Of a DNA stretch of 64,000 bases, positions 28,286-36,626 are shown piece by piece (position 1 is the first letter of the stretch; every line of letters starts with the position of its first letter). A model generated the notes under the pieces. It searched no databases, had not been told where the DNA came from, and saw only the letters and a list, made by a program, of their open reading frames with translations. Source of the stretch: Cellvibrio sp. 79 (GTDB taxonomy: Bacteria; Pseudomonadota; Gammaproteobacteria; Pseudomonadales; Cellvibrionaceae); the NCBI GenBank assembly GCA_003056245.1, contig MVDH01000003.1, positions 1,475,331-1,539,330 of the forward strand. Direction: 5' to 3'. The position numbers and the translations under genes are program-made.

Positions 28286-30277
28286 ATGCCCATTGCGCAT
28301 TTTTTTAATTTACATAAAGCAAGTGCATCGCTTGCATTAAGTTGTGTGGGTTTGTTAAGCCCGGTAACTATGGCTGATAGTGCAGCGCCTGATACGCCCG
28401 CAGAAGTGTTGAAACTGGATGAACTAAAAAGTGTTGAAGTGTTGGAGGTGCGTAATCCTGCTGAATACAATGCGACCGCACCGTTTAAAACCGCGCGCAA
28501 TAATCTCACGGTTGCTGCACAAAAAGGCACGGAAGATGTTGCCTATAATTTACCTATCGATTATCAGGAAGGAAGTATCTACAACCCGGCGACAGGCAAA
28601 CCCGACAAAGTAAATTTGCGTGCGTACAACGGCAAATTTATTGCACCTGCCGTTATTATGAATCCGGGGCAAACCGTGCGTTTTAATTTAATGAATAATT
28701 TGCCGGTGCCGAAAGTTAATTGCGCACGTGCTGATATGAATACACCGGCCCCGCCAACCTGCTTTAACGAAACCAACCTGCATTCTCACGGCTTATGGAT
28801 ATCGCCTACCGGCAATAGTGATAACGTGCTGTTGTCGATCGATCCCGATGTTGCGTTTGAGTATGAATATAACGTTCCTGCCGATCATCCCGCCGGTACA
28901 TTCTGGTATCACCCGCACACCTATGGTTCTACGGCAATGCAAGTGGCGAGTGGTATGTCGGGTGCGTTGATTGTAAAAGGCTCGCGCAAACCCACGCCTG
29001 AAAGTAATGGTGATGTAGATACATTGCTGGAGCCTCTAGTTGGGGCAGGTGGTGTGGAAGAAGAAATTAAATTGCTTCAACAAATACCCTATGCGTGCTT
29101 TGATTCGAAAGGAAAAATTAAAAAAACTGAAAAAGGCATATGGATTTGTGAAGATGGCGACGTCGGTGTTGTTGAAAATTTTGATTTGCAAGTCGGCGAT
29201 CCTGACGCATGGGAAGATTCAGGGCGTTACACATTGATCAACGGGCAGGCGCGTGCGCGTATTAATGCTCGTGCCGGGCAGGTATATCGCTGGCGATTGA
29301 TTGACGCAGGATTTAATGAAACAGTGAATTTGCGCATTCGCGAAGTTAAAAACACCAAAAATAGTCGCGTCCTCGCAGGCGAATTAAATAAAAGTAATAT
29401 TGAAAAAACCTGTAACGGAACGGAAGTTACACAGTTTGAAATAGCCAGTGATGGTTTGACTCACCAAAAAATTATCAAGAAGAATATCAATGTGTTGCAA
29501 CCCGGTTATCGCAGCGACATATTATTCAGTTTGCCTAAAAAAGGAATTTATTGTGTCTATGACGATGAATCCACTTCGCCAGCGGCCAATGTGAGTGCGA
29601 CGCGGGAAAACCCGAAGGTGCTTGCGATTATTGTTGCCAAAGGTAATGATGTAGTAAGCGATCAGGAAAAATTCCTGAAAGATACATTAATTGATTTGGC
29701 AACAAAACAATTTGACGGACCGGTAGAAAAAACTATCGTTGATGATTTACAAAAACTGGAACTGAATAAATTTGTTCCCCATCAGGATATTACGGCTGCA
29801 GAAATTGCAGCCTCCAACCAAAAACCCGTTTATATCGAATTCAACCTGGTTTTCTCCAAAGAGAAACCACCTACGGTTCCTACACAATTCCTTATTAATA
29901 ATTCAGCATTTCAAATGGGGCGCATTGATCAGACCCTAACGCTGGGCGCAGCACAAACCTGGTTCCTGTCATCAAAAAGTGTTAACCATCCATTCCATAT
30001 CCACGTTAATCCATTTCAGATTGTGAGCATTAAAAGTAAGGATGGAAAACCGCTGGACCCGCAATACCAAAATCTGGTGGGAACCTGGAAGGACACGCTC
30101 TTCATTAATACGGATGTGATTGTTGAAACGCGCACGCGCTACGAGCGTTACATTGGCGAATATGTCTTGCACTGCCATATTCTTGAGCATGAAGATCAAG
30201 GCATGATGCAAAGTGTCCAGGTGGTATTACCAAGAAATACGAGTGGCGGCGGTGGTCATTCCGGCCATCATCACTAA
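28286..30277 (+). CDS. Multicopper oxidase
   Basis: Exported multicopper oxidase of 663 residues, with a signal peptide ending near TMADSA. All four copper-binding segments are present: NLHSHGLW near residue 165, WYHPHTYGST near 210, HPFHIHVNPFQI near 570 and HCHILEHEDQGMM near 630. The last contains the type-1 copper Cys-His with a Met axial ligand. The C-terminal tail is Gly/His-rich (GGGGHSGHHH). Such enzymes oxidise cuprous or ferrous ions or phenolics with reduction of O2 to water; which one applies here is not visible. An unusual Cys-bearing segment (PYACFDSKGKIKK and IWICEDGD) lies near 265-290. RBS CTGGAG. Its neighbours are the iron-type receptor/PepSY pair and a second TonB receptor, separated by long gaps. 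Confidence 0.92.
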   Translation: MPIAHFFNLHKASASLALSCVGLLSPVTMADSAAPDTPAEVLKLDELKSVEVLEVRNPAEYNATAPFKTARNNLTVAAQKGTEDVAYNLPIDYQEGSIYNPATGKPDKVNLRAYNGKFIAPAVIMNPGQTVRFNLMNNLPVPKVNCARADMNTPAPPTCFNETNLHSHGLWISPTGNSDNVLLSIDPDVAFEYEYNVPADHPAGTFWYHPHTYGSTAMQVASGMSGALIVKGSRKPTPESNGDVDTLLEPLVGAGGVEEEIKLLQQIPYACFDSKGKIKKTEKGIWICEDGDVGVVENFDLQVGDPDAWEDSGRYTLINGQARARINARAGQVYRWRLIDAGFNETVNLRIREVKNTKNSRVLAGELNKSNIEKTCNGTEVTQFEIASDGLTHQKIIKKNINVLQPGYRSDILFSLPKKGIYCVYDDESTSPAANVSATRENPKVLAIIVAKGNDVVSDQEKFLKDTLIDLATKQFDGPVEKTIVDDLQKLELNKFVPHQDITAAEIAASNQKPVYIEFNLVFSKEKPPTVPTQFLINNSAFQMGRIDQTLTLGAAQTWFLSSKSVNHPFHIHVNPFQIVSIKSKDGKPLDPQYQNLVGTWKDTLFINTDVIVETRTRYERYIGEYVLHCHILEHEDQGMMQSVQVVLPRNTSGGGGHSGHHH

Positions 30278-30606
30278 TCAAATGCTAAAATTGCTTTATG
30301 TGTAATTCGGTTATGGCAGCAATCCTGGATTGCTGCCATAACCGTTGGTAAGTGTGAAATATCTCAAGGCCATTTCTATACACGTCTCATCCTATTAAAA
30401 AAACAAAGCGTGGCGCGTCGATTGATTGACAGTATTGTGATGCCCGCTTCATTCTCCCCGCGCACCCCGAAATAATGTTATTGCTAACGCAATAGCCTTA
30501 TCTTTCTATAGTTAAAATAATAACCGGTGCACGCATTTCGCGTAGCGGCAATGTTGATATGACGTCAGCCATTATCAACCACTATAAATTGTCGCGAGGA
30601 AAGGAA
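30278..30606. other. Intergenic region between the oxidase and receptor genes
   Basis: 329 bases. It contains the near-ideal palindrome at 30308-30344 (listed separately) and the presumed promoter of the TonB receptor. No gene is seen. Confidence 0.5.
30308..30344. repeat. Perfect 18+1+18 palindrome
   Basis: CGGTTATGGCAGCAATCC, one T, then its exact reverse complement. It lies 31 bases after the multicopper oxidase stop with no T-run after it, so it may be a cruciform, a protein-binding site or an unusual terminator or RNA stabiliser. Confidence 0.75.
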
Positions 30607-33459
30607 ATGCAAAACCCCAAGTGCCGCTTTGCCAAAAATTTACTATGCGTATCAATAGCGTCATTATGCGCAGCGCATAATGTTAATGCCCAAACTACAC
30701 CCGCCAATCTGGAAAATCCTGCTAATGACAAAACCTCTGTTGACGAAGTCACCGTCACCGGTTTTCGTTCCAGCCTTTTTTCAGCGCTGGAAACCAAGCG
30801 CGCAGAAACTGCCGTCGTTGATGTAATAAAAGCGGAAGACGTCGCGAAATTTCCCGATAATAATCTCGCCGAATCCTTGCAACGTGTTCCCGGTGTAGCG
30901 GTTGCCCGCGATGGTGGGGAAGGGCGCAGTATTTCCGTACGCGGTTTGGGCCCTGATTACACCCGCGTGCGGCTTAATGGATTGGAGGCGCAAACCACCT
31001 CCAACGGTTTTGAAGGTATTAATCGTACGCGCGGTTTTGATTTCAATGTGTTTGCTGCAGAATTATTTAATAGTTTAACGGTACGCAAAACCCCTTCAGC
31101 AGAAGTTGAAGAAGGCTCGCTGGGTGCAACTGTGGATTTGCAAACAGCGCAACCGTTTGATAATACCGGCCCGCAATTTACCCTTTCCGCCAAAGCGGGT
31201 TACAACGACCTGAGTGAAGAAACCGATCCGCGTTACGCGTTGCTTGCGTCCAATACGTTTTTGGACGATACGCTCGGCATCCTGTTTTCTGCCGCTTATT
31301 CTGAATCCAATAAAATCAGCCAGGCTAGTCATAATTTGAATTGGGATCGTATGACCGATAATGGCGGCTGGTGCGATCCGTTAAATACCTCGGGTGTTTG
31401 TTTTGGTGAGATGCCGGAAGGAATCACTTACGAACAATTAAAATCTTCATCGATCTATCACCCGCGTATTCCGCGCCTGGCGCAATTTGATGTAATGAAT
31501 GAGCGTTTAGGGATGACAACGTCACTGCAATGGCGCCCCAGTGAAAGCACAGACGTTTCGCTGGATTTACTCTATTCAAAACACGAAGGCTTGCGCCAGG
31601 AAAGTTTATTAACACCTATTGGTCTTTTTCGCGGGCAATCACAGCAGGGAAAACCTGAAGCTATCGTGCGCGAAGCCGAGGTGCGCGGCAATGATCTTGT
31701 TTACGCAAAGCTGGACAATGTTGACCTGCGCGCGGAAACATCCATTTTTGATTTCAACACAACTTTCCAGCAAATTGGTTTAACCATCGAACATGAATTC
31801 AATGAACGTTTGCGTGCAGATGTGCAATTGGGTACTTCGGATTCTGATTTTGATGAGCCGCGCGAAACAACGATACAAGTTGATCGATTAAATACCGATG
31901 GATTTATTTATGATTTTCGCGAAAGCATGACGCTTCCGCGAATTGTATGGGGCTTCGATACCAATGATCCGGCAAATTATTATTTTGGTCCGGCGCAACC
32001 GGGGTTTACTGGTGGCTCAACTGGTCCGGAAATTCGCTTACGCCCCCAGGCTGTGGACAATAGTTTTGAGCAAGCCGAAATAAATTTTGCGTTCGATGCA
32101 ACTGCAATATGGACATTAAAATCCGGCGTGAGTCTGCGTGAATATGCAATTGAATCCGATTCCTTGCGTATGGCAAATGAGCGTAATGTTCCTGCGTTAC
32201 CTGCCGGTGTTACGGTTGCGGATCTCGTCGTACCATTTTCCGGTTTTCATGATTTTAATGTGCCTGCGGAAACCGCCACATCATGGATTGTTCCGAGCGA
32301 ATCCGCTTTCATAAAAGTATTTGATATTTATAGTAACACTGGCGCCTTTGAATTGCGGCGAGATCTCGCCTCTGCGCGCAGTAATATTTTTTCTATTGAT
32401 GAGAAAGATTTTGCTGCTTATGTGCAGGGTGATTTCAGGGCAGAACTATTGGATATCCCTATTCGTGGCGATATCGGCGTGCGCTTTGTAAAAACAGACC
32501 AGGATTCGCAAGGGTACGCGGAGGCGGGATTAAATACACAGCAACTATTTGTATCGCGCACTTATGAAGATTGGTTGCCTGCCATCAATATTGTTGCGGA
32601 GGTACAAGAAAATATTTCGTTGCGCGCCTCTGCTTCCCAAGTGATGACGCGCCCACCTTTATCGCAGTTAACGCCGGGCGGTTCGGTGAATGTATTTGGC
32701 GGCACCCGATTGGTAAACCAGGGCAATCCCAATCTCGACCCTATTGAAGCTGATGCATTTGATGCAAGTATTGAATGGTATTTTGCGGAAGGTTCGGTAT
32801 TGTCGGCGGGTTATTTTTATAAGGATGTAAAAACCTATATCGCCACACTGCGTACTACGCAAGCGTTTAACACACTCGGAATTCCCGATGCGGTATTAGC
32901 GGGTACTGGTGTTTTGCCAACAGATGATTTCACCTACTCGCGACCAGTAAATAGTGACGGCGGGCCATTACGGGGTATTGAGTTGAACTTGCAAGCGCCA
33001 TTCAGTTTTTTATCAGGCTTTTGGCAAAACTTTGGTTTGCTGGCGAATTATACGCATGTCACTTCAGATATTACCTACATCGTAAATCCTGCATTACCCG
33101 CGGACGCTACTGGCCGGACTGCAGTATTGCCGCTAATAAATCTTTCTGAAGATACTGCAAACATAACCATTTATTACGAGCAAGATGCATTTCAGGGGCG
33201 GGTATCGGCATCTTATCGTGATGATTATTTGCGTATTGTCCCCGGTTTAAATGGGCAAGATGCGGACGGCACGGCGGATAGCATTTACGTAGACGCGTCC
33301 ATTACTTATAGCATTAATGAGCATTACCAGGTTTCTTTTGAAGCCCAAAACCTCGGCGATACTTATGAACATCTTTATAACGATACTGCTGCCCAACGCA
33401 ATGAATATTATCGTAACTTCGGGCGCCAATATTTTATTGGTTTGCGTTATAACTACTAA
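30607..33459 (+). CDS. TonB-dependent receptor, Xanthomonas/Caulobacter type
   Basis: Outer-membrane receptor of 950 residues. I start at ATG 30607, preceded by GAGGAAAGGA; the signal peptide is LLCVSIASLCAAHNVNAQ. The N-terminal VDEVTVTGFRSSLFSALETK, DVIKAEDVAKFPDNNLAESL and QRVPGVAVARDGGEGRSISV match the large TonB-receptor family of Xanthomonas and Caulobacter (TIGR01782), often used for oligosaccharide uptake. The plug continues with VRGLGPDYTRVRLNGLEAQ. The barrel ends in RNFGRQYFIGLRYNY with a terminal aromatic. No glycoside hydrolase or sugar transporter is adjacent, so the ligand is unknown; a sugar oligomer is an inference from the family and organism type. Confidence 0.93.
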   Translation: MQNPKCRFAKNLLCVSIASLCAAHNVNAQTTPANLENPANDKTSVDEVTVTGFRSSLFSALETKRAETAVVDVIKAEDVAKFPDNNLAESLQRVPGVAVARDGGEGRSISVRGLGPDYTRVRLNGLEAQTTSNGFEGINRTRGFDFNVFAAELFNSLTVRKTPSAEVEEGSLGATVDLQTAQPFDNTGPQFTLSAKAGYNDLSEETDPRYALLASNTFLDDTLGILFSAAYSESNKISQASHNLNWDRMTDNGGWCDPLNTSGVCFGEMPEGITYEQLKSSSIYHPRIPRLAQFDVMNERLGMTTSLQWRPSESTDVSLDLLYSKHEGLRQESLLTPIGLFRGQSQQGKPEAIVREAEVRGNDLVYAKLDNVDLRAETSIFDFNTTFQQIGLTIEHEFNERLRADVQLGTSDSDFDEPRETTIQVDRLNTDGFIYDFRESMTLPRIVWGFDTNDPANYYFGPAQPGFTGGSTGPEIRLRPQAVDNSFEQAEINFAFDATAIWTLKSGVSLREYAIESDSLRMANERNVPALPAGVTVADLVVPFSGFHDFNVPAETATSWIVPSESAFIKVFDIYSNTGAFELRRDLASARSNIFSIDEKDFAAYVQGDFRAELLDIPIRGDIGVRFVKTDQDSQGYAEAGLNTQQLFVSRTYEDWLPAINIVAEVQENISLRASASQVMTRPPLSQLTPGGSVNVFGGTRLVNQGNPNLDPIEADAFDASIEWYFAEGSVLSAGYFYKDVKTYIATLRTTQAFNTLGIPDAVLAGTGVLPTDDFTYSRPVNSDGGPLRGIELNLQAPFSFLSGFWQNFGLLANYTHVTSDITYIVNPALPADATGRTAVLPLINLSEDTANITIYYEQDAFQGRVSASYRDDYLRIVPGLNGQDADGTADSIYVDASITYSINEHYQVSFEAQNLGDTYEHLYNDTAAQRNEYYRNFGRQYFIGLRYNY

Positions 33460-33507
33460 ATTCTTTGTAATTTTTACCAAGCTCTAATTATTTTTTTCCA
33501 AGTCTAC

Positions 33508-33536
33508 ATGCCAACCTTTTAATGGTTGGCATTTTA
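33508..33536 (+). terminator. Terminator after the TonB receptor gene
   Basis: A 9-bp stem ATGCCAACC / GGTTGGCAT with a 7-base loop is followed by TTTATT. It lies about 50 bases after the stop. Confidence 0.75.
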
Positions 33537-33731
33537 TTAATATTCTTACTGATTTTTTAATGAATAAGGGAACTAAACTAATCGCACTAGCGTCTGCAAT
33601 AATACAGGCTACATTATTAAAAACGGATACCAAACCAGGGAGTTTTTCTAATGTTTACGGAATGTTTTTAAGTCTTTATTCGCTTAAAAAAATTTTTAAA
33701 ATGGTTTTTTGTTTTTAATAGTAGAAAAAAT

Positions 33732-33797
33732 GTAATGACTCCAGAATTTTTTTCTGAATTGTAATTTCCGGAACGTTATTTTCCGGAAAGTCATTAC
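33732..33797 (+). promoter_or_regulatory. Structured 5' leader, three-way-junction-like
   Basis: An outer stem GTAATGACT (33732-33740) / AGTCATTAC (33789-33797) encloses two hairpins: CAGAA-TTTTT-TTCTG (33742-33756) and TTCCGGAA-CGTTATT-TTCCGGAA (33766-33788). The GGAGG ribosome site follows 13 bases later. It could be an RNA regulatory structure or a set of DNA operator palindromes; I match it to no known riboswitch. Confidence 0.5.
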
Positions 33798-33821
33798 CAG
33801 AACAAAGTTGGAGGTTTATCC

Positions 33822-34391
33822 ATGTTCCATAAGTATGTTCCCCATCGTTTAGCGACAGACTGGTTGTGGCATCGGAATAACAAGTTGGCAAACCATGCCT
33901 CTGTGCTTAGCCACAAAGACCAGTATGAAAATCCGCTTCATTCAAATGCATCTGATCACCCATTTTTTACTCAACAATCTGTTAACAACCCAGAGGAAAC
34001 TGCCATGACAGCAACTGCGAGCAACAAAGACAGCATCGTAAAAAAATTAGGAATTAACTCTGCAAGAGGTGAAGCAATTCAGGAAAAGTCTGCCGAAGTA
34101 GTGCATGACTTCCGCACCTTTGTACAGGATATTGAAAGCCTCATCAGATCAACGACAGAATTGACTGGTGAAGATTTGGCAAAAGTAAAAGCCAAATTGA
34201 ATGAACGTATTTCAGTTGCCAAAAAGTCGCTCGAAGGATGGGGTGAAACCATCTCTGATCGCGCCAGCAAGTCAGCTACTGCAGCCAATAATTATGTACA
34301 TGAAAAACCATGGCCAGTGATTGGTGCCAGCGCTGCAATTGGCTTCCTGGCGGGCTATCTGTTAACGGGTAGCAGTCGACGCGACGAATAA
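33822..34391 (+). CDS. DUF883 (ElaB/YqjD-like) membrane-anchored protein with N-terminal extension
   Basis: The last 128 residues (from ATG 34005) form a typical DUF883 protein: an amphipathic helical region (VVHDFRTFVQDIESLIRSTT, then LAKVKAKLNERISVAKKSL) and a C-terminal membrane helix IGASAAIGFLAGYLLTG ended by SSRRDE. In E. coli, YqjD/ElaB proteins tether ribosomes to the inner membrane in stationary phase. The frame opens earlier, at ATG 33822, with a strong GGAGG 7 bases before it, adding 61 residues rich in His and Asn that the family lacks. ATG 34005 also has its own GAGGAA. Two products are possible. I list the long form; the core DUF883 part is certain, the extension is not. Confidence 0.8.
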   Translation: MFHKYVPHRLATDWLWHRNNKLANHASVLSHKDQYENPLHSNASDHPFFTQQSVNNPEETAMTATASNKDSIVKKLGINSARGEAIQEKSAEVVHDFRTFVQDIESLIRSTTELTGEDLAKVKAKLNERISVAKKSLEGWGETISDRASKSATAANNYVHEKPWPVIGASAAIGFLAGYLLTGSSRRDE

Positions 34392-34412
34392 GTTTTATTT
34401 GTCGATTCGCCC

Positions 34413-34441
34413 AAGCCATTACCCGTAAGGTAATGGCTTTT
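34413..34441 (+). terminator. Terminator after the DUF883 gene
   Basis: An 11-bp perfect stem AAGCCATTACC / GGTAATGGCTT with loop CGTAA is followed by TTGTTTTT, 22 bases after the stop. Confidence 0.85.
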
Positions 34442-34523
34442 GTTTTTATACCTCCATTTTTACCCTCCCGTTCTTATCGTTTCATTTGCTCAGCTAATCA
34501 TGCATGTTGAAGATTAGTTGTAA

Positions 34524-34543
34524 TGCTGTATTTATATACAGTA
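34524..34543. promoter_or_regulatory. LexA (SOS) box upstream of the radical-SAM gene
   Basis: TGCTGTATTTATATACAGTA matches 18 of 20 positions of the E. coli LexA consensus, including the full CTGT...ACAG arms. A possible -35 (TTGAAG, 34507-34512) and a -10 (TATTTA, 34529-34534) overlap it, so bound LexA would block transcription. It ends 33 bases before the ATG at 34577. Confidence 0.85.
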
Positions 34544-34576
34544 TCATGGGGTGTCCCTTTTTTTTGGTAAGATCTC

Positions 34577-35818
34577 ATGAGTACCATTCTCGAAAAGCTT
34601 CGTATTCTTTCCGACGCCGCTAAATACGATGCCTCTTGCTCTTCCAGTGGCAGTAAGCGCGTGAATACCAGTAAGGGATTGGGCAATGCGGAAGGCATGG
34701 GGATTTGCCATAGCTACACAGAGGACGGGCGCTGTGTTTCCCTGCTGAAAATCCTGTTTACCAACCACTGTATTTACGATTGTGCCTATTGCGTGAGCCG
34801 ACGCAGTAATGATGTCAAGCGCGCGGCATTTACAGTAGAAGATGTTGTCGACCTGACGATTAATTTTTATCGCCGCAACTATATTGAAGGTTTATTTCTC
34901 AGCTCGGGCATTTTTAAAAATGCGGATTACACTATGGAGCGATTGGTGCGTGTGGCTCGGGTGTTACGCACGCAGCACAACTTCAATGGTTATATTCATG
35001 TGAAAGCAATTCCTGGGGCTAGCCCCGAGTTATTGCATGAGGCAGGGTTATATGCCGACAGGCTTAGCGTTAATATTGAAATTCCTTCCGAGGCCAGTTT
35101 GCAGAAAGTCGCGCCCGAAAAAAACTATAACGACATCATTACCCCGATGAATTATTTGCGCAGTGAAAAAGAAAAATATGCCGATGACAAACCACATATA
35201 AAAAGTGCGCCATTATTTTTGCCTGCTGGTCAAAGTACCCAGTTAATCGTGGGGGCGTCGCCGGAAAATGACCGACATATCCTGCGACTGGCTAATAGCC
35301 TTTATCAGCAGCAGAAATTAAAGCGAGTTTATTACTCAGGATATGTGCCGATTGCTACGGATAATCGCGTGCCTGATTTGTCGGCTCCACCATTGGTGCG
35401 TGAAAATCGCATTTACCAGGCAGATTGGCTGTTGCGCTTTTATGGTTTTTCGGTCGATGAAATTGTGGATGAAAAAACACCCGATCTGGATTTGGAAATT
35501 GATCCCAAGTTAAGTTACGCCTTGCGCCATCCGGAAAAATTTCCAGTCGATATTAATCGTGCCGATTATGAAATGGTGTTGCGTGTTCCGGGAATCGGCG
35601 TTAAGTCCGCAAAGAAAATTATCAGTTCGCGCCGTCACCAACATTTGCATATTGATCATTTGCAGAAAATTGGTGTCGTATTGAAGCGAGCGCGGTATTT
35701 CATTAATTGCCCCGGGTTAACAATCAGGCAAGGTAGTTTGCAGGCGGATAATGTGCGACAGGCTATTATCGCTAGCGATAAGGCGCCCGCTGCTGCACAG
35801 CTGGGCTTGTTCGGATAA
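34577..35818 (+). CDS. Radical SAM putative DNA modification/repair protein (TIGR03916 type)
   Basis: 413-residue cytosolic protein. The radical-SAM [4Fe-4S] motif CxxxCxxC is Cys65, Cys69 and Cys72 (NHCIYDCAYCVSRR). Additional cysteines lie at 21, 44 and 53 before it. The TIM-barrel part runs to about 300. The C-terminus (about 338-400) is a helix-hairpin-helix DNA-binding region: DINRADYEMVLRVPGIGVKS. This architecture is the 'putative DNA modification/repair radical SAM protein' family that is genomically linked to DUF4130/uracil-glycosylase-like proteins; its reaction is not known to me. It is 4 bases upstream of its DUF4130 partner and sits directly behind a LexA box, so induction by DNA damage is likely. 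The RBS is weak (GGTAAG). Confidence 0.9.
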   Translation: MSTILEKLRILSDAAKYDASCSSSGSKRVNTSKGLGNAEGMGICHSYTEDGRCVSLLKILFTNHCIYDCAYCVSRRSNDVKRAAFTVEDVVDLTINFYRRNYIEGLFLSSGIFKNADYTMERLVRVARVLRTQHNFNGYIHVKAIPGASPELLHEAGLYADRLSVNIEIPSEASLQKVAPEKNYNDIITPMNYLRSEKEKYADDKPHIKSAPLFLPAGQSTQLIVGASPENDRHILRLANSLYQQQKLKRVYYSGYVPIATDNRVPDLSAPPLVRENRIYQADWLLRFYGFSVDEIVDEKTPDLDLEIDPKLSYALRHPEKFPVDINRADYEMVLRVPGIGVKSAKKIISSRRHQHLHIDHLQKIGVVLKRARYFINCPGLTIRQGSLQADNVRQAIIASDKAPAAAQLGLFG

Positions 35819-35822
35819 GGTT

Positions 35823-36605
35823 ATGGTTTTTATTTATGATGGCAGCTACGAAGGTTTGCTCAGTTGTATTTTCACGATTTTTAAAAATCGCATTGTTCCA
35901 AGCGCGATTGATATTGAAGCAAATCGCCAATTTACGCTGCTGGATGCAGTCACTCAGGTTGCCACTAATGAAGAGTGGGCTGCACGCGTATTGAAGGGAG
36001 TTGATGAACGTGCTGGTACACAGGCATCAAGGATGCTCTATCAATTATTTTTATCTGAATTGCCGTTGTGTGAAATGCTGGTGTACCAGCTTGTGCAAGC
36101 AATTATCCAAAAGGGTGACGCGAGTATTCTGGAAAACTTTGCCAATCCCTATATTTTAAAAGCAGCGCAAATTGAAAAAATGATCCATCGCGAAGTGCAT
36201 CGCATGCACGCCTTTGTGCGCTTCCAAAAGAGCCGCGATGGATTGTTTTATGCGGCGATAGACCCTGATTTTAATGTGTTGCCATTAATTGGGGAGCACT
36301 TCGAAAAACGTTATGCGGATCAGTCATGGCTGATTTTTGATACTCGTCGTCATTATGGGTTGTATTACGACCAGAACATGATGGATTTTGTTAGCACGGA
36401 TGATCCGGTGTTCGCGATAAATGCAAATTTATTGCAAGATAATTCATTCCAGGATGAAAAAGAAAAACAATACCAGGCATTGTGGGAAAATTATTTTCAT
36501 GCAGTAAATATCAGCGAGCGCAACAACACCAAATTACACTTGCGTCATATGCCGCGGCGCTATTGGAAATACCTAACGGAAAAACAAGGTTTATATAAGC
36601 GGTAA
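35823..36605 (+). CDS. DUF4130 (TIGR03915) putative DNA repair protein
   Basis: 260-residue cytosolic protein. The start is ATG 35823, four bases after the radical-SAM stop with AAGG before it; a longer overlapping frame is not used. It opens MVFIYDGSYEGLLSCIF, the hallmark of the family that accompanies the radical-SAM protein, and continues with VHRMHAFVRFQKSRDGLFYA and FEKRYADQSWLIFDTRRHYGL. In other bacteria this domain is often fused to a uracil-DNA-glycosylase-like domain. Here it stands alone, ending RRYWKYLTEKQGLYKR, so no glycosylase fold is present. The activity is unknown. Co-transcription with the radical-SAM gene under the LexA box is strongly suggested by the spacing. Confidence 0.9.
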   Translation: MVFIYDGSYEGLLSCIFTIFKNRIVPSAIDIEANRQFTLLDAVTQVATNEEWAARVLKGVDERAGTQASRMLYQLFLSELPLCEMLVYQLVQAIIQKGDASILENFANPYILKAAQIEKMIHREVHRMHAFVRFQKSRDGLFYAAIDPDFNVLPLIGEHFEKRYADQSWLIFDTRRHYGLYYDQNMMDFVSTDDPVFAINANLLQDNSFQDEKEKQYQALWENYFHAVNISERNNTKLHLRHMPRRYWKYLTEKQGLYKR

Positions 36606-36626
36606 CGCCAGAATTTAAGGGGGACG

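Larger units (their letters stand above)
33460..33821. other. AT-rich region upstream of the DUF883 gene
   Basis: 362 bases without a gene. After the receptor terminator the DNA is very AT-rich (about 33640-33730), probably a promoter region. Just before the next start lies the structured element listed at 33732-33797. Confidence 0.5.
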
